A stretch of DNA of 64,000 nucleotides from Trichoderma breve (taxonomy: Eukaryota > Ascomycota > Sordariomycetes > Hypocreales > Hypocreaceae), in NCBI RefSeq assembly GCF_028502605.1, contig NC_079236.1, forward strand, positions 682,001-746,000, given 5' to 3'. Under the pieces are notes generated by a model, which was not told where the DNA came from, did no database searches, and saw only the letters and a list, made by a program, of their open reading frames with translations. Position 1 is the stretch's first letter. Each line of letters opens with the position of its first letter. Of this stretch, positions 46,101 through 58,500 are shown in pieces. Made by a program: the position numbers and the translations under genes.

Positions 46101-47970
46101 CGGTGCTTGCGGGCCGAGGCAAATCAGCCGGGGAGCAAGCCATATCTCCAGGCTTCAACTCCCCGGTCTTTCAGTATACACGATAGGTATTCCCATAGAA
46201 TACCGGGTGTTGTTCTATCTTGGGCGCAGCATGAACCTGGGCGCTTTCTCCAGCCATTGTTTCACAACATTGCCGGTAGACTAATAGCTCCTAGAGCAAC
46301 CTCTGCAACTCTTCAACGGAGTGTGCCAGATTTGCGGAGTTGGTGCGGAGAACGGAGCACAATACGGAGTGCGTCAGGTACGACGGCGGCTACAAGAGCT
46401 TTCAACCTTCTCGGCCAAATACCACAAGCGATTAGAAATCGACGAATGGGCGGCGGCTCTGCTAATTTACAGAGTAAATGACCTCTCCAAGGGCTGCAGG
46501 CTGGTTAAGCATGGGCTGCGAGCCTGTTTAAGATCCATGACGCAGGACTGCATTTAACCGTGGTGATCACAGCAGAATCAAGCTGGCACGTACGTGCTGT
46601 TGGTCGTTGGCTCAAACCTTTGGTTGCGTGAAGGAAATGCCTTGTACGAGCTGACGGAAGCAGCTTGGATAAGCCCTGTGTGTACGTTCTACAGCATCCT
46701 CCTTTTCTCCTTCCTCTTGGCCAAAGTTTTGATGAGCGGCTTTGACAAAGTACACAGATACGACTACGCTACTCTGTGCTTGAGGGGCAGGTTCTTAAAA
46801 AACCTTCCAGAATATCTTGACAGATCATTTCAGTGGCCCAAATGTGCTCCACGCAGCGTGTCTTAGCAATTTGGAATGACCCGTAATAAGTGATGACTGT
46901 GAGAACTCACCCCCTGGTCAAGGGTGCGACACTTGGGAAATACGATCGACGGAATTTCAGAAGCCCTGCTTGAGGAAGCTGCATGGTTTTCTTTCTTCTT
47001 CTAGCGGGGGGGCTATCGCCATCTACTACCCCATGCGGAACAGTGAGCGCAGAGAGAGCTTGAGGCCCGCGCTGAAAGAAGATGGCTAGTTGGTGATTGA
47101 GGAGCTGACAAGCTGTTGCTGCTCCGTGCAAGTATAAGCACACACTCGATACACCGATACACCAGCATCGCAGACTCGTATACCGGACTGAGTACGGAGT
47201 TTAGTTGTTGCACAAACGAAGTAAAGGTAAGTTTAACTGAAAGCTGTGGCTTTTTGCCGTTTTGCAGTCTTCCGGTGCTGGCATGCATTAACAGTCGAAC
47301 TGCACCCCGACCGACTCGACGAGCAAGGGAAGCAACCTAGTTATGACGACGCATGTACTGTAGCATCAGCCCTTTGATAGCGGATTGGAGGCGCAAGAAG
47401 AAGGATTCACGCGACAAAAGGGTGCAGGCCCGCGGCGAGAAGCCCAAGCCCGTTGGAAACAAGAGACAAATTAACCCCGGCCCCATGAGCCCTCCTTGAT
47501 ACTGGCAGATCATGACACACCTTGGTGCTCATGCTAACAGAACAAGGGTCTCAACCAGTGGCGCCTGCATCTCCCATGTCTAGCTGGGAGAATCACGCAA
47601 CCCGATGAAAATCTACTGGCTGCTCCCTGGGCCTCAACTAGCACGACGATCATTAATTAGCCTGTCCCATGGCAGCGAGGCGCACTCCGGACTGGACGCC
47701 ACGCCACGAGGTGATGCTCGCCCGCTCGAAAGCCAACGACATTAGCATTGACTGTTTGTTAGCGGCCAATTCCATGGGAAAGGCCTAGAACGGAGCTAGC
47801 CATGCTGCTGTGCTCCAGATAACGCCGGCGCGGCCATGAGCTCCACGAAGAAAGTTTGCCGATGTCATTCTCGGACCGCCACCGCAGCAGCCAGACTTCA
47901 CCGAAGGGAAAATCCCCCTCGCATCTTGAGCCTGGATCGAGTATGTGTGAAAAAGAGCAGGAAGATGATG

Positions 47971-48003
<33 letters not shown>

Positions 48004-49679
48004 GAGAGCCTCGATTCCAAGGATTCCTTACAAAAGCAAAGGCACGAGCATCCATTGACTGAAGATCTGCGGTATCAGAGAAGCATCGCTTCCCCTATGC
48101 AGACCGTCTTTTTCCTAGAGTTTCGTATTGTAATGGATCGAGATTGACGGTCGGCGTGACGCTCTAATGACGATTTTGGCCGCATTAATCCAAGGAGCGC
48201 CGTTATTACTAGTCAGGTCTTTCTTGGTTCTTGCGTGTCACCTTGATCGCGGCCGCCGAGCATTAATCATCAGCTCGATGATTCTATTGAACTACGGGCT
48301 CTGATCCACGGTCCGCGAGTCGTAGATCGTCTCAAGTTGTGCCAGGTAGCTCCAAAGGGGGAGATTTTCCGACGCGGGGCGGTTTCTCGGAGCGCCTCAA
48401 TCAACCTCCCCTTTGCAGTTTCTGAGCTGCGGGCGAATAAAAATGTTACGACGCCTTGCTAGTACTCCTACTGCAAAGGGAAATGCATGCTAACAAACTA
48501 GATGTATGCGAGGCAAGTCTTAGCTGGCTGCGGCCGCCATGGTTGATGCATCTCGCAACCAAGTGGTGGGCGCTCGGGGTTTCGCATTGATACGCTTCTT
48601 TGTTCCCCTTTGCAAGCCCGGCAGCCGCAACAAGACCAAGAGAATGAGAGACGAGAGACAAGAAAGGACATGTCCGCGGCTGCGTACCGCTTGGTGCGCG
48701 GCTGTTACGGACAGAAGCTGAGAAAGAAGAAATTGCCCAAACAAGGTGGACGGTGGTCTAGCGGCCAGGGATCTTCGGCGCTCGTTGCTCGTTGCTCGTC
48801 GCTCACGTCGCTCACGTTTTCTCTCCGTTATGTCCAGGCCACCGACCCACCCTCTCCCACGACCTGGACCACACAATGATCCCTGATGACAATCCCTGGA
48901 GCTCCGTTCAGCCACCACTATGCAATACCACCCACGCCTACGATCTCTATCCGCGGTCCCGGTCAAGGAGAGCGACCAAAATAGGCCCCCACCTGGCACA
49001 CGCCTCATGTTACGACACACACCCCTTCGGCGATGCTACTTACACTCCCCTCCTCTCTCCCTTGAGCTAGCTTGTTCCCGCCCTTGGAGCAGGTACAGTG
49101 CCAGGAGCCTCCAATTCCGAAAGCCTGCGCTTCACAATGTCATCCTCCATACACCCCCTTCTTAGTGAACCTGGACGCCCGTTTCCACCCCGTTATTCAA
49201 GCCCTCCCCTGGTAGGGTTAGAGGACCGAGCTTATTGATTTTTGGTCCCAGACTTTTCTTGGGAATGATGGCTATCTGACCAGGGGAGGGGGGGTGGCCC
49301 ACTCCTAATATCTGCGATGTTCCAAAGGCCGGGGGCACTTCCTAGCCTGTCGTGTGGGATACTTAAATGTCGACGGAAGACAGATCTGATATGCCGCTCC
49401 ACACCCAAACCGCTCGTTCTTGGTTCTTGTAGCGGCTCAAATTACATACTTATACCATCTCCAGCCCCCATCTTGCCTCAAGCCGTCTGGTTTCTTTCGA
49501 ATCGACGATTTGACGACGGGCCCTTTGGTGCATCTCTACTTGCTATCCAACCAACATATCATCAAACCCACTGTCGATAAACTCACGAACCACTTCTTCT
49601 CTCGACTGTCGACATTCACACCCGAGTCTCCCACATACCTTTTGACTCTTCCCTCTCGCCTCTTCCAACAACACATACA
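40154..49679. other. gene-poor region, right part
   Basis: About 9.5 kb in which I find no supported gene, tRNA or intact mobile element. Open frames are short and unlike known families. It contains a CA repeat near 43014-43026, TACGGAGT motifs at 41788, 46363 and 47193, a 30-base A tract at 47971-48000, and a repeated GCTCGT/GCTCAC stretch near 48782-48815. The last kilobase, which becomes pyrimidine-rich, probably contains the promoter and leader of the C2H2 gene. Confidence 0.5.
47971..48000. repeat. poly(A) tract, 30 bases
   Basis: Thirty consecutive A on the plus strand in non-coding DNA, preceded by A-rich sequence. It could be simple slippage or the tail of an old retroposed copy; no flanking target-site duplication was evident by eye. 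Confidence 0.9.
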
Positions 49680-50543
49680 ATGGCGTTGGTCTCATCATTC
49701 CAATCTCCTCCCTATGGCACACAGTACTCTGGATATTACCGGCCGCCTCCATCGCCCCCCATGGACGAGCCAAAGTGCTCACTGCCCTCCATCTCTAACC
49801 TGCTGGGCCTAGCCGACGCAGGCTCACTGGCGAGCGAGGCATCATACAAATCTCAGCACAGCTCTCCCAGACCATATGTCAAGACTGAGAGCCGCCCGGC
49901 TTCACGACACAGGACACTGCCACCCACACCGCCCATGTCCACAGATGCCTCTTTTGACATTCGACGCTCTCCATCAAGCAAGCCTAGCAGCATCTCCCAT
50001 GCTCCTCACAGCCACTATTACGAGACAACTCCCCCCGTAGAGGCCCATGATGCACACCGTCATCGAATGGCCGCCTCTCGGCCTACCATCTCAACCTCGG
50101 TTGCCCAGCAGCCTTCAATGGCACCTGCCCAGTCTCCTGTCGGCAGCTACTATCCCGTGCAGAACCTACCACCGCCTTCTCCTGCTCAGGTACCTGGTCT
50201 TCAGTATCAGCGTGCGCTGCCCCAGTCATTCCCACCGCCGCCTAGCCCCCTCAGCGTAACACCCTCTGGTGGCTATGTCTGGCAACACCACCACTATCTC
50301 AACCCGTCCAACGGGATCCCATTCCCTCCCACTCAAGACCGATATATCTGCCAAACTTGTAATAAGGCGTTCAGCCGGCCCAGCAGCCTACGCATCCACA
50401 GCCACTCGCACACTGGCGAGAAGCCCTTCAAGTGCCCTCACACTGGATGCGGCAAGGCTTTTAGTGTTCGAAGCAATATGAAGCGACACGAGCGAGGCTG
50501 CCACGGCTTTGACGTAGGGAAGGGGCCTATTCTTCTTTCCTAA
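49680..50543 (+). CDS. C2H2 zinc-finger transcription factor
   Basis: A single exon of 287 residues with ATG in a good context (ACAATGGCG). Residues 1-220 are disordered and rich in Pro, Ser, His and Tyr (YYRPPPSPPMDEPKCSLPSI, PPPSPAQVPG), as in activation regions. Two tandem C2H2 fingers lie at about 222-275: CQTCNKAFSRPSSLRIHSHS and CPHTGCGKAFSVRSNMKRHE, joined by a standard HTGEKPFKC linker. A short C-terminal tail follows. The layout (long disordered N-terminus and two C-terminal fingers) resembles developmental regulators such as FlbC, but I cannot assign an orthologue. It stands alone in more than 20 kb of apparently non-coding DNA, typical of heavily regulated fungal genes. Confidence 0.88.
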   Translation: MALVSSFQSPPYGTQYSGYYRPPPSPPMDEPKCSLPSISNLLGLADAGSLASEASYKSQHSSPRPYVKTESRPASRHRTLPPTPPMSTDASFDIRRSPSSKPSSISHAPHSHYYETTPPVEAHDAHRHRMAASRPTISTSVAQQPSMAPAQSPVGSYYPVQNLPPPSPAQVPGLQYQRALPQSFPPPPSPLSVTPSGGYVWQHHHYLNPSNGIPFPPTQDRYICQTCNKAFSRPSSLRIHSHSHTGEKPFKCPHTGCGKAFSVRSNMKRHERGCHGFDVGKGPILLS

Positions 50544-52500
50544 GCGTCTGAGCGTATCGGAGATTAATCATTATCAACGCATGATGACTACCCTTTTCCT
50601 CTTCATTTTTCTTCTTCAACACACTTTATTATGTGGGAAATTTGGATCAAGAGCATCCACACTATCAAGGGAGCTAGGGAATTAGAAGGCACATGAGATG
50701 CCAAAATGGTCACACTGGCGAAGCCTTTCAGTCTTTGGGAGGACTTGTTCTTTTATTTTCTTTTGTCTTTTTGGGAACGCATGGCGTCGGAGGAAAGTAT
50801 CCATCCAACTTTTGTCTTGTTACATTCGGACGTGTCATGAAATAAGGGATTTTTTTTTGGCTATCCTAGGAGGGCATCAACGCGTCCTATGGAACCAGTT
50901 TGTATTATGTCTATGGGACATTGGAAAGGCTCAGGCAAACATATGCAGAGCAGTGCATCAGTATGGCGTTTTATAACGGGCAAGGGAAATCGGGAGGCGG
51001 AACTATTGAACAAAAAAAGAAGATAGCTACACATGTACATAGAGATGCACAATCAATCTCGCTGGAGACAAATTCATATTCACTTTCAACTTCAAAAAAA
51101 CGATGCTATTCTTTTTCTTCAGAGACATGACTTGAGGTTTTCCTTTGTTCTTCTACCCCTGGTTGATGTGAGGTTGCTTTTGCTTCCTCTGTTCCTGGCT
51201 TGTACCCCCCACAGCCATGTCTCACATTATCTCCCCGCGGGAAAGACAAGCCGGGAATTTTGGTGTGTCGACGAAACGGTCACAACGGTTGGGCTACTGT
51301 ACAGTATCCCCCGAAAAAAAAAAAGGGATCCCCACCTGCGAAGATCTTCCTTCGCTTTTTTTCCTTTTCCTGTGGTGAGACGGCCAAAGCACCACCAGCT
51401 ACTACCATCCCCCGGGGGCCCTGTGACTTGACGAAAGGTAAGGTAGTACATGCATCGGCTTTTTACGCGAGGGGGCCCCGAAAGCTGTGTTCCACCAAGA
51501 TTGTTTTTTCCCATGTCGATCCCTTTTTATTTTCTTATCCTTTCTTTTTTAAAACTACCTGCCTGCCCCCCGGCGAGCAGGACGTGTCAAGGGGGGGTCC
51601 TGCAGCAAAAGAGGAAGTCAGTCATAAGTGACACGGAATAAGAAGGGAATAATAGAAAAAAACGAAAAACGATGAGAAGAAAGAAACCCCAGCCGGAAAT
51701 CCGTTGGACCGTGCGACGGCACTTGAAACGCGGGCTTCCGAAGGCGGCAAAACGTCTGAATTGACAACCACTTTTTTGTTGTTCACGCTCTTCTTTCTCC
51801 TTTGGGGGTGGAGAGACGAAGAATACATGTATTTGTAAAATATCTACAAGTAGGGAATAGTTTGCATGTTGGTTTCTTTTTTGTTCGTTGTTTTAGTAAT
51901 ACGTAGCTGCATGTCCTTGCCTTGCAATAGCCCAGCCTGGCAGCAGCCGCTTTTTTTTCGTCTGCCGAGACATCTTTCGGCAATTCAGACTTGGAAAACA
52001 AGACAAGCCACTTGCTAACTTCATGGGGATTATTACTACAAATGCTGCATGATGAACGAACAATGCTACTGTACTGTACTGTACTGTACTGTACTGTACG
52101 ATAATGAAGAGGAAGAAAGGGAGAAGAAGAGCTCGGCTTTTTCCATGGCCGGTGTTCTATTGGTGAGAGACTATTGGCTTGTTATTTTTGTCCCATGGAA
52201 AGAGCCGAACGCCGAGCGCCGCCCAAAAGACGGGTTCAGCTCCGGCGACTGGGGTGCTGAATGACGGCGTTTTGGGGGATGACAAATTGGGGAGATACGT
52301 GTTGCTGTAGTTTGCTGTTTTTAAATGGCCAAAGTTAAAAAGTTTAATTTCTCTTTGTTGCTCGAGTTCGTGATTCGTAAGGCTTATGCTAGAGCCGTTG
52401 GGAGGGGGCTTTTAATTTACGAATGAATCCTACAGACGAAAGCTTGCGAAGCAGTGCAGCACTGGGAGACGCAGCTACAAGAAGTTAAAAAAGCAAAAAA
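50544..52500. other. 3' flank of C2H2 gene
   Basis: About 2 kb, T-rich and with several homopolymer runs, consistent with a long 3' untranslated region. It includes the TACTG microsatellite at 52067-52099. No second gene is recognised. Confidence 0.45.
52067..52099. repeat. pentanucleotide microsatellite (TACTG)n
   Basis: Six and a half perfect copies of TACTG downstream of the C2H2 gene. A likely length-polymorphic simple repeat. Confidence 0.92.
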
Positions 52501-55500
52501 AAAGAAAAGGCATCCAAAAGTTACAGTGAAAGAGGGGTCAGGAAATCCTTCGCGATAGGGGAGGATTATTGGGTGTGGTTCAAAAAAGAGGCAGAGGGCC
52601 CAACACCTGTAACGCACAAACTTGCTGCTGATTTTCGCGAAGAGGCGAGAAGGGAAACCGGGATCCCGACCATTCCGAACGAGGAAATAACCGCGCGGGC
52701 GCGGCTTGGAGGGGAGAAAGCGAAAAGCAAGCAGAGAGATTTGCATGGGGTGACGCCTTGCTTGGACGGGGTCTCTCCCCCTTGCCCGCAGGCGGATCCA
52801 GAGATTCAGGCTCCCCGATTGTTCGTAAACTGCTGATCTGCATATCCAGACGGGGGTTGTGGTTTTTGGTGAATGGGCGTAATGTAGGGGGGAGGGGTGG
52901 CAGAGAGGGCGATGATCTCGACTCTCTGGGCTTTGCTTTTGCCGTGAAGCCTTTTTAGCCTAGGAGAAAGAGAGAGAGGTCATCGAGATCCCACCATTGA
53001 AGGAGGTCCAGTCCAACGGGGGATTTGCAGCCCCAACGATAACACGATGGCTTTTTAGCACAATCTTACCCAATGCATTACTAAGGAAACTTAGCAGCAC
53101 TCCATCAGCTGGTTGTTTATATTGCCTGCCCACGACTAGCCATGGGCTACGGAGCATTACCCCGTTTTTCCCAACCTACTACTGCGTCTTGTGCGAACAA
53201 CTAGCGGCATCGAAGTTGCCTGGCAGCAGGCAGAAAGCTGGCGGAGGAGAATAAAGGCGTCCAAGCGAGCAAAGGAGAAGACGCCAGAGCGCAAAAGACA
53301 GCCGCGGAGGCAAGCCAGCCGAATTCGAATCCGTCAACTTTGACGACAAGCCCCAAAGCCAACCGGCGTAAAACCCGTGTGCGGGGGGAGAGAGACCAGG
53401 AGGCGGAACTCCGACCGCCACTACCACTCCGTAATATATAGTAGTCTAACTCGCTACAAGGAGGAGCGAGCATGTACATCTGCGCAGCCCTTCGGCTTGA
53501 AAGGTGGTTCTCGATTTGGCTGCTGCATTTGCCGGCGTGCCTGCTATCCAACGCCTATCAGCTTACTTGTACAAGTTATGTTTGAAGGCCGAATCGTTAG
53601 TTGGTTAGATGGTGCGGCGTTGAAGCTGACAGATGGGCTAGGCCCGCTTGAGAAGGGAACTAAACGGGGTGTTATCACCGAATTGCTGTTAGTTGTTCGC
53701 AGCAGCAAGTTGATGATTTAATACGTGTCGTAACGCTGTGATGCAACTCTATTTGTCTTCGGGGGTGCGGACAAATATCCGCATTGCTGCTGCTGTTGGC
53801 CTTGCAGATATATTACCGTGCATTATCAGACGGGCAACCTTGGGAAAGTCCCCGATGAAAGGGAGGAGGCAAAAGGGCGCCGGCGTTGTATTATGTCCGA
53901 CTTGGCGCTGCTCGTGCGGCTTGTTAGTTTTGCGAGTTCCAGGCCGTCTGTGAAATGTAAGGAGGTGTTTTGCTTTACGATTTGTGAGCCAAGCAATATC
54001 ACAATATTCCACCGACAAAGCCCAAAGCCCAAAAAAAGAAAGCAAATGCGAAAACCAACCGCCAAAGGCACGCAAGGGAGGGGGGTCGAGACGACTCCAG
54101 TTTTGATGTGCGACACGGATAGGCGCTACGCCTTAGATCGACAGAGTGCATGCGTTGGCGCCAAAGGAGGTCTCGGGATTGCTCAAGTGCTTGGGCTAAT
54201 GGAAATGGGATGGATGGATGGACGGCGAGATGTGGTTGTAATGCGACGAAAGAGTAGGCTATCGATGCGGGACTAGGCAAGCGTCACTTCAGCCGTACGC
54301 ACGCACAAGGGGCGAATCACATCCAGGGAGCGGCAGGATAATCTGGGTTAATTGGATGAAAAAAGGACCAAGCACAAAAAGAAAGGAAGCGACACCAAAA
54401 AATCAGGCCACATCGGGCGAATAGAGAGGCTCACAACTTCGGATCTCCTGCGAGTCGAGATGCTGTTGGCACGGCTGCGTGGTGGCACATGCTAGTACTT
54501 CGTAGTAGGAGTTGGTAATACGACCACGACTAGCATCACGGACGCCCGGTGTTAAGGGACTCCCTTCCGGAGCCGGCTCTTCCTTTCCTGTTGCTGATTC
54601 CGGTAACTGCTTCCTGCGGTTGGATCCATTCATCAAGACGGCTAGAAAATGCGAACTGTCACCCTCCTGGTGGCTATTAATAATCGCTGCTTCACAACGA
54701 CGCCCAGTCTAGCCCGGAGCGTGCCGCCTGGTTGCATCTGCCGCCTTTTTCGAGACTCTCTATCCCTTGCCGTCGCTTGTCTCGCTTCACCACACGTCCT
54801 GGCCCGTCCAGTACGGTACAATACGTTGTGTGTCTTCTGGACTGATTTGCTTTGTACTCGAACCTACTCGTCCGCGCAAATCTAGCTCTCCTCCAAAGGC
54901 GCATCACCAGCTGCGCCGCTTAGCAAACTTGCTCCGAACCGAACGACTAGAGATCGCGCCGGCGCAAAAGCTAGGCCGCGCATCCGGAACTGACGGAACT
55001 TCTAGAAGTCGTGATTGTCCCATGAATCAGGGCCGCGCCAGTCACGAGGAGGCGTTGACTCGAACACCGCCTTGAAGCTCGAATGGCGTCTGAGTTGTCG
55101 CGGGGCGCGGAGACGGACTGCTTGGGCCTGTCTCGCACGTGGTGCCAGCGAGATTGATGGGACAGTTTTAGGTTTAGATGAGGATGCTGGCGTACCGTCA
55201 GGCTGGTAGCGCCATGGAGGAGGGGGCGAGCTAAGTCCAGAATTTGGCATTTAATACGGTGCTCCCAGGCAAGCCAGGATAGGATGGCTCGTTAGATTCA
55301 CGGCGGCACGTTTCTGCGTCCTCCGAGGACAGCGCTGATTTCGCGTATTGTTCAGCTCTTCTCAAAAGACACCCGGCAGTCGTGCTCGGCACCAAGGGTG
55401 TGTGCCTGAGGGCCCTGAACGCTTGACGCCTTTCTCGATGGATTTTCGCTGCATATTGGTACTAGTCCGATGGCCCGATATGGAGCGTGATCCGATGGCA

Positions 55501-58500
55501 ATAAGAGCCACCGAGTGAGACAATCGAGTGCGGCTGAACCGCCTGGATGCCGTCGACAAATCACTTCATCCAGAGGCGGTCGCATGTCGGCGTCATCCCT
55601 TATGCGGTGCAGTCATCGTGGTGCCTTCTTGGACATGGAAGATCGCCCCCCTCCCATCCGAGCTGAGAAAGGAACGGGGGTAAAAGAGGAAGAAGAAAAA
55701 CAAGGATCCAACCTATTCGTATAGAGTTAAAAAGTAGAACTCAGGATTTAGGCGCAGGGCGATTGGTGATCAGTCCCGCACAGGTTATCCATCTCCGTTC
55801 ATGCCCAGGAATTTGGAACGAACGAACCCCCCCTCTCAACTTCAGCCCTGAAATGACAGCCCCCCATGCTGTCCATCTTTATAGCATTGCATTTCACCTG
55901 AATCATTCGGATATTACACCGCAGTCTTCGGTGTCCTTTGTCAGCGGTGTATTTGGGCGCGCCTTCTCCAGCTTCGTCGATGCTGGCTGGGTGTCTGGCC
56001 TGCTCAGTAATGGCTTTTTTGTGTGAAAATACGAAGCGTCGAATCACGAACCGCCATCATCATCGCCGCTCTCAAAGTGGTAATTCCAGCTGCAAAACAG
56101 ACAGCTAGCAGGGGCGGACAAGGAAAAAAGCGTCTGACACATCGCATCGTCTCTTCGTTGCGGGCGCTCGTTTGTCCTCCTCTCGCTCTCTTCTCGTTTT
56201 CTTAGCTGAAGATCTTTATTGACTCATCCCCTTCCCAGCCGTTTACCCATGCAGCCCTAAACCAGAGCTCCACCAGGTCAAGCGCGCAAGACAGCGGAAT
56301 TATCACACGCCCCCTTTCCCAAAGCGAGGACGAGTTAGCAAGCCAAAGATGGAGAAACGGTGATTTGCCCCGGTGCTGACGGTGCTCGCTCGGCGGGCCG
56401 CGCGTGAATCCTCGTGGCATTCTTCTCCATTTTTTTCCAATTGCAATTAGTATTTCTTGTTCTCGGGCTTCATCTTGAGGTGTTAGCACAGATTCTGGGG
56501 CTCGACTAGTTTTTCTTTGAGACTAACGCTTACATGGTTTGACTTTTGACTCAAAAACATGAGCCGCAAATTGTGGATAATCGGCGAAGTGCCCAGAGAC
56601 CCGGAGTTTGAAATTTGTCTGCCCCCCGGACTCTGTGGTCGAGGATCATCAACTCCGTCGGGTACGAATTCCGACATCTATGCATTCCAGGCCGCCGGTT
56701 GAGCTCTGCTCTTTGTTCTTTCCAAGCAATACGGCAGATGTACATCCTCTGCTGCCTCCTCCTTTACTGCCTCGAGTGAGCAACGTGGACAGAATTCCTT
56801 CGGCATTATACCAAGCAAAGCCCATTGGTTCGCCTTGGTCACAAAAGGAGACATATAGAACTCCGTACTCCGTACGCCTTCTTTGATTAACTTGTAACTT
56901 GTGGAAACGAATCCTCGGCTGCAATGGATCAGGCGTATAAGTAATCGAGACATCAGCAGGGCGGAACAAGGATCGATCTCAACCACCAAGACAGCAATCA
57001 AAACTGACGCTCTGTAACGCTAGTTTGCTGCCGCTAGCACCCCCTTCGCACAAAATAGCCCAGCCGCGAGTCTTTGCCCGAGCTAAGCAGCAGTTCATGG
57101 GAGCAAACGGTGGTTGCCGGCGGCTCCCGAGTCGCTTCGCCGGTCGGGGCGGTACTTGGAACCGCACTATGGAATAGCCCTGCGGAGCATGTACCTAAAT
57201 CTGCCTTAGCACGTCGTCTGCTCTGTCAATGCGAGAGGGGGTGCGACTGAACCGCTCAGCCGGGAACGGCAAATGGAGAATGGAAACGGAGAGACGGGAA
57301 AACGGTGGCATCCTGCACGCAAGATGCGCCTGTGCCCTGTCGCCGTCGGAACTGGCTCCTGTCATGTTATGCCCATGACCGACGGATGAAGCCATCACAT
57401 CAGCAAGTTTCTGTACTGTACGAGAAATACGTGAAAGGTGCAGGTCGTCTATCGATAGCGTACCTATGCCTGAGGCCGGAATATAGTACTAGGTAGGTAG
57501 CTTATCGACGTATGTACATAGGTACTGCAGCGATTAGTAAGTGGGATATCCGACATCAAATGCCGTCATCTCTAACAATCCAGGCGGCAACGTATTTCGT
57601 ATCTCGCATCTCGCCTCTCGCCTCTCGCCAATGCAATGCTCTCCCAACAGCGGCGGTGCGCTTTATTACCGTTGTATCCTGCGTATTGCCTTGCTTGTGC
57701 GGTGTACGGTGCAGTGCTCTACCCGCCATAAGCCAGCCGCTCAGGTTGCTGAACCGTTTTCCAGTTCGTCGGGCCGACATGGGGCCAAGCATTCATCTGC
57801 TTGTTGTGTCGCATTAAATTGTACGAGTACAGCACAGTATGCCGGCTTCGGGATTCGGCATATAGAGAACAGTAACGGCATGGTATTGGCACCAATTGAT
57901 TGATCGGTTGATTGCAGGCTCAAACGCTCGGCCGGAATCGAAACATATATCCGTTCGTCATGCTTCTCCGGCCTTCGCTCCGACGAGAAAAGCAGATTTT
58001 TGAGAATCATCATCATGGCTCAAAGTCTTGCCACGACGACACGCCTCCCCTGGCTCTGCTCAACTCCGCGGCCAGACAATGAATGAACAGGGGAGTTTGC
58101 TTTCAACGGCTCCCATGTCAAAGCTACAGATATTACGGAGCAAGACCCTTCAGACATGAAGCCAGTAAAGAAGATGTGGGAAAAGACCCGCACCCCTACA
58201 CCGACGTCAAGCTACGCCCTGGCTAACCCTGGCCTGTCTTGCTTTACCCCTGTTCGGCACAGTTTCCCCGGTCCCCGTCGTCGTCAAATCCCTGCCCGCA
58301 AAGCCTCAAGTCTGGCCCAAGCAACCCCCCGGCCAACATCCTATCAAAACCTCATCGCCTTCATCTTCGTACCAGAGACATCAGAACGCGCCTGTACTTG
58401 TTACTTGTGAAATTGGCACGCTACGGCTCATCCTTCTCAACTTGCCGCCATGCAGGGGGCAGCCATTTCCTAGTGCTGCAAGGACATGCTCCGGAGGAAC

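Noticed and set aside
53818..54276. 152-codon plus-strand frame
   Set aside because: No family similarity, overlapped by open frames on the other strand, and in a region of general chance openness.
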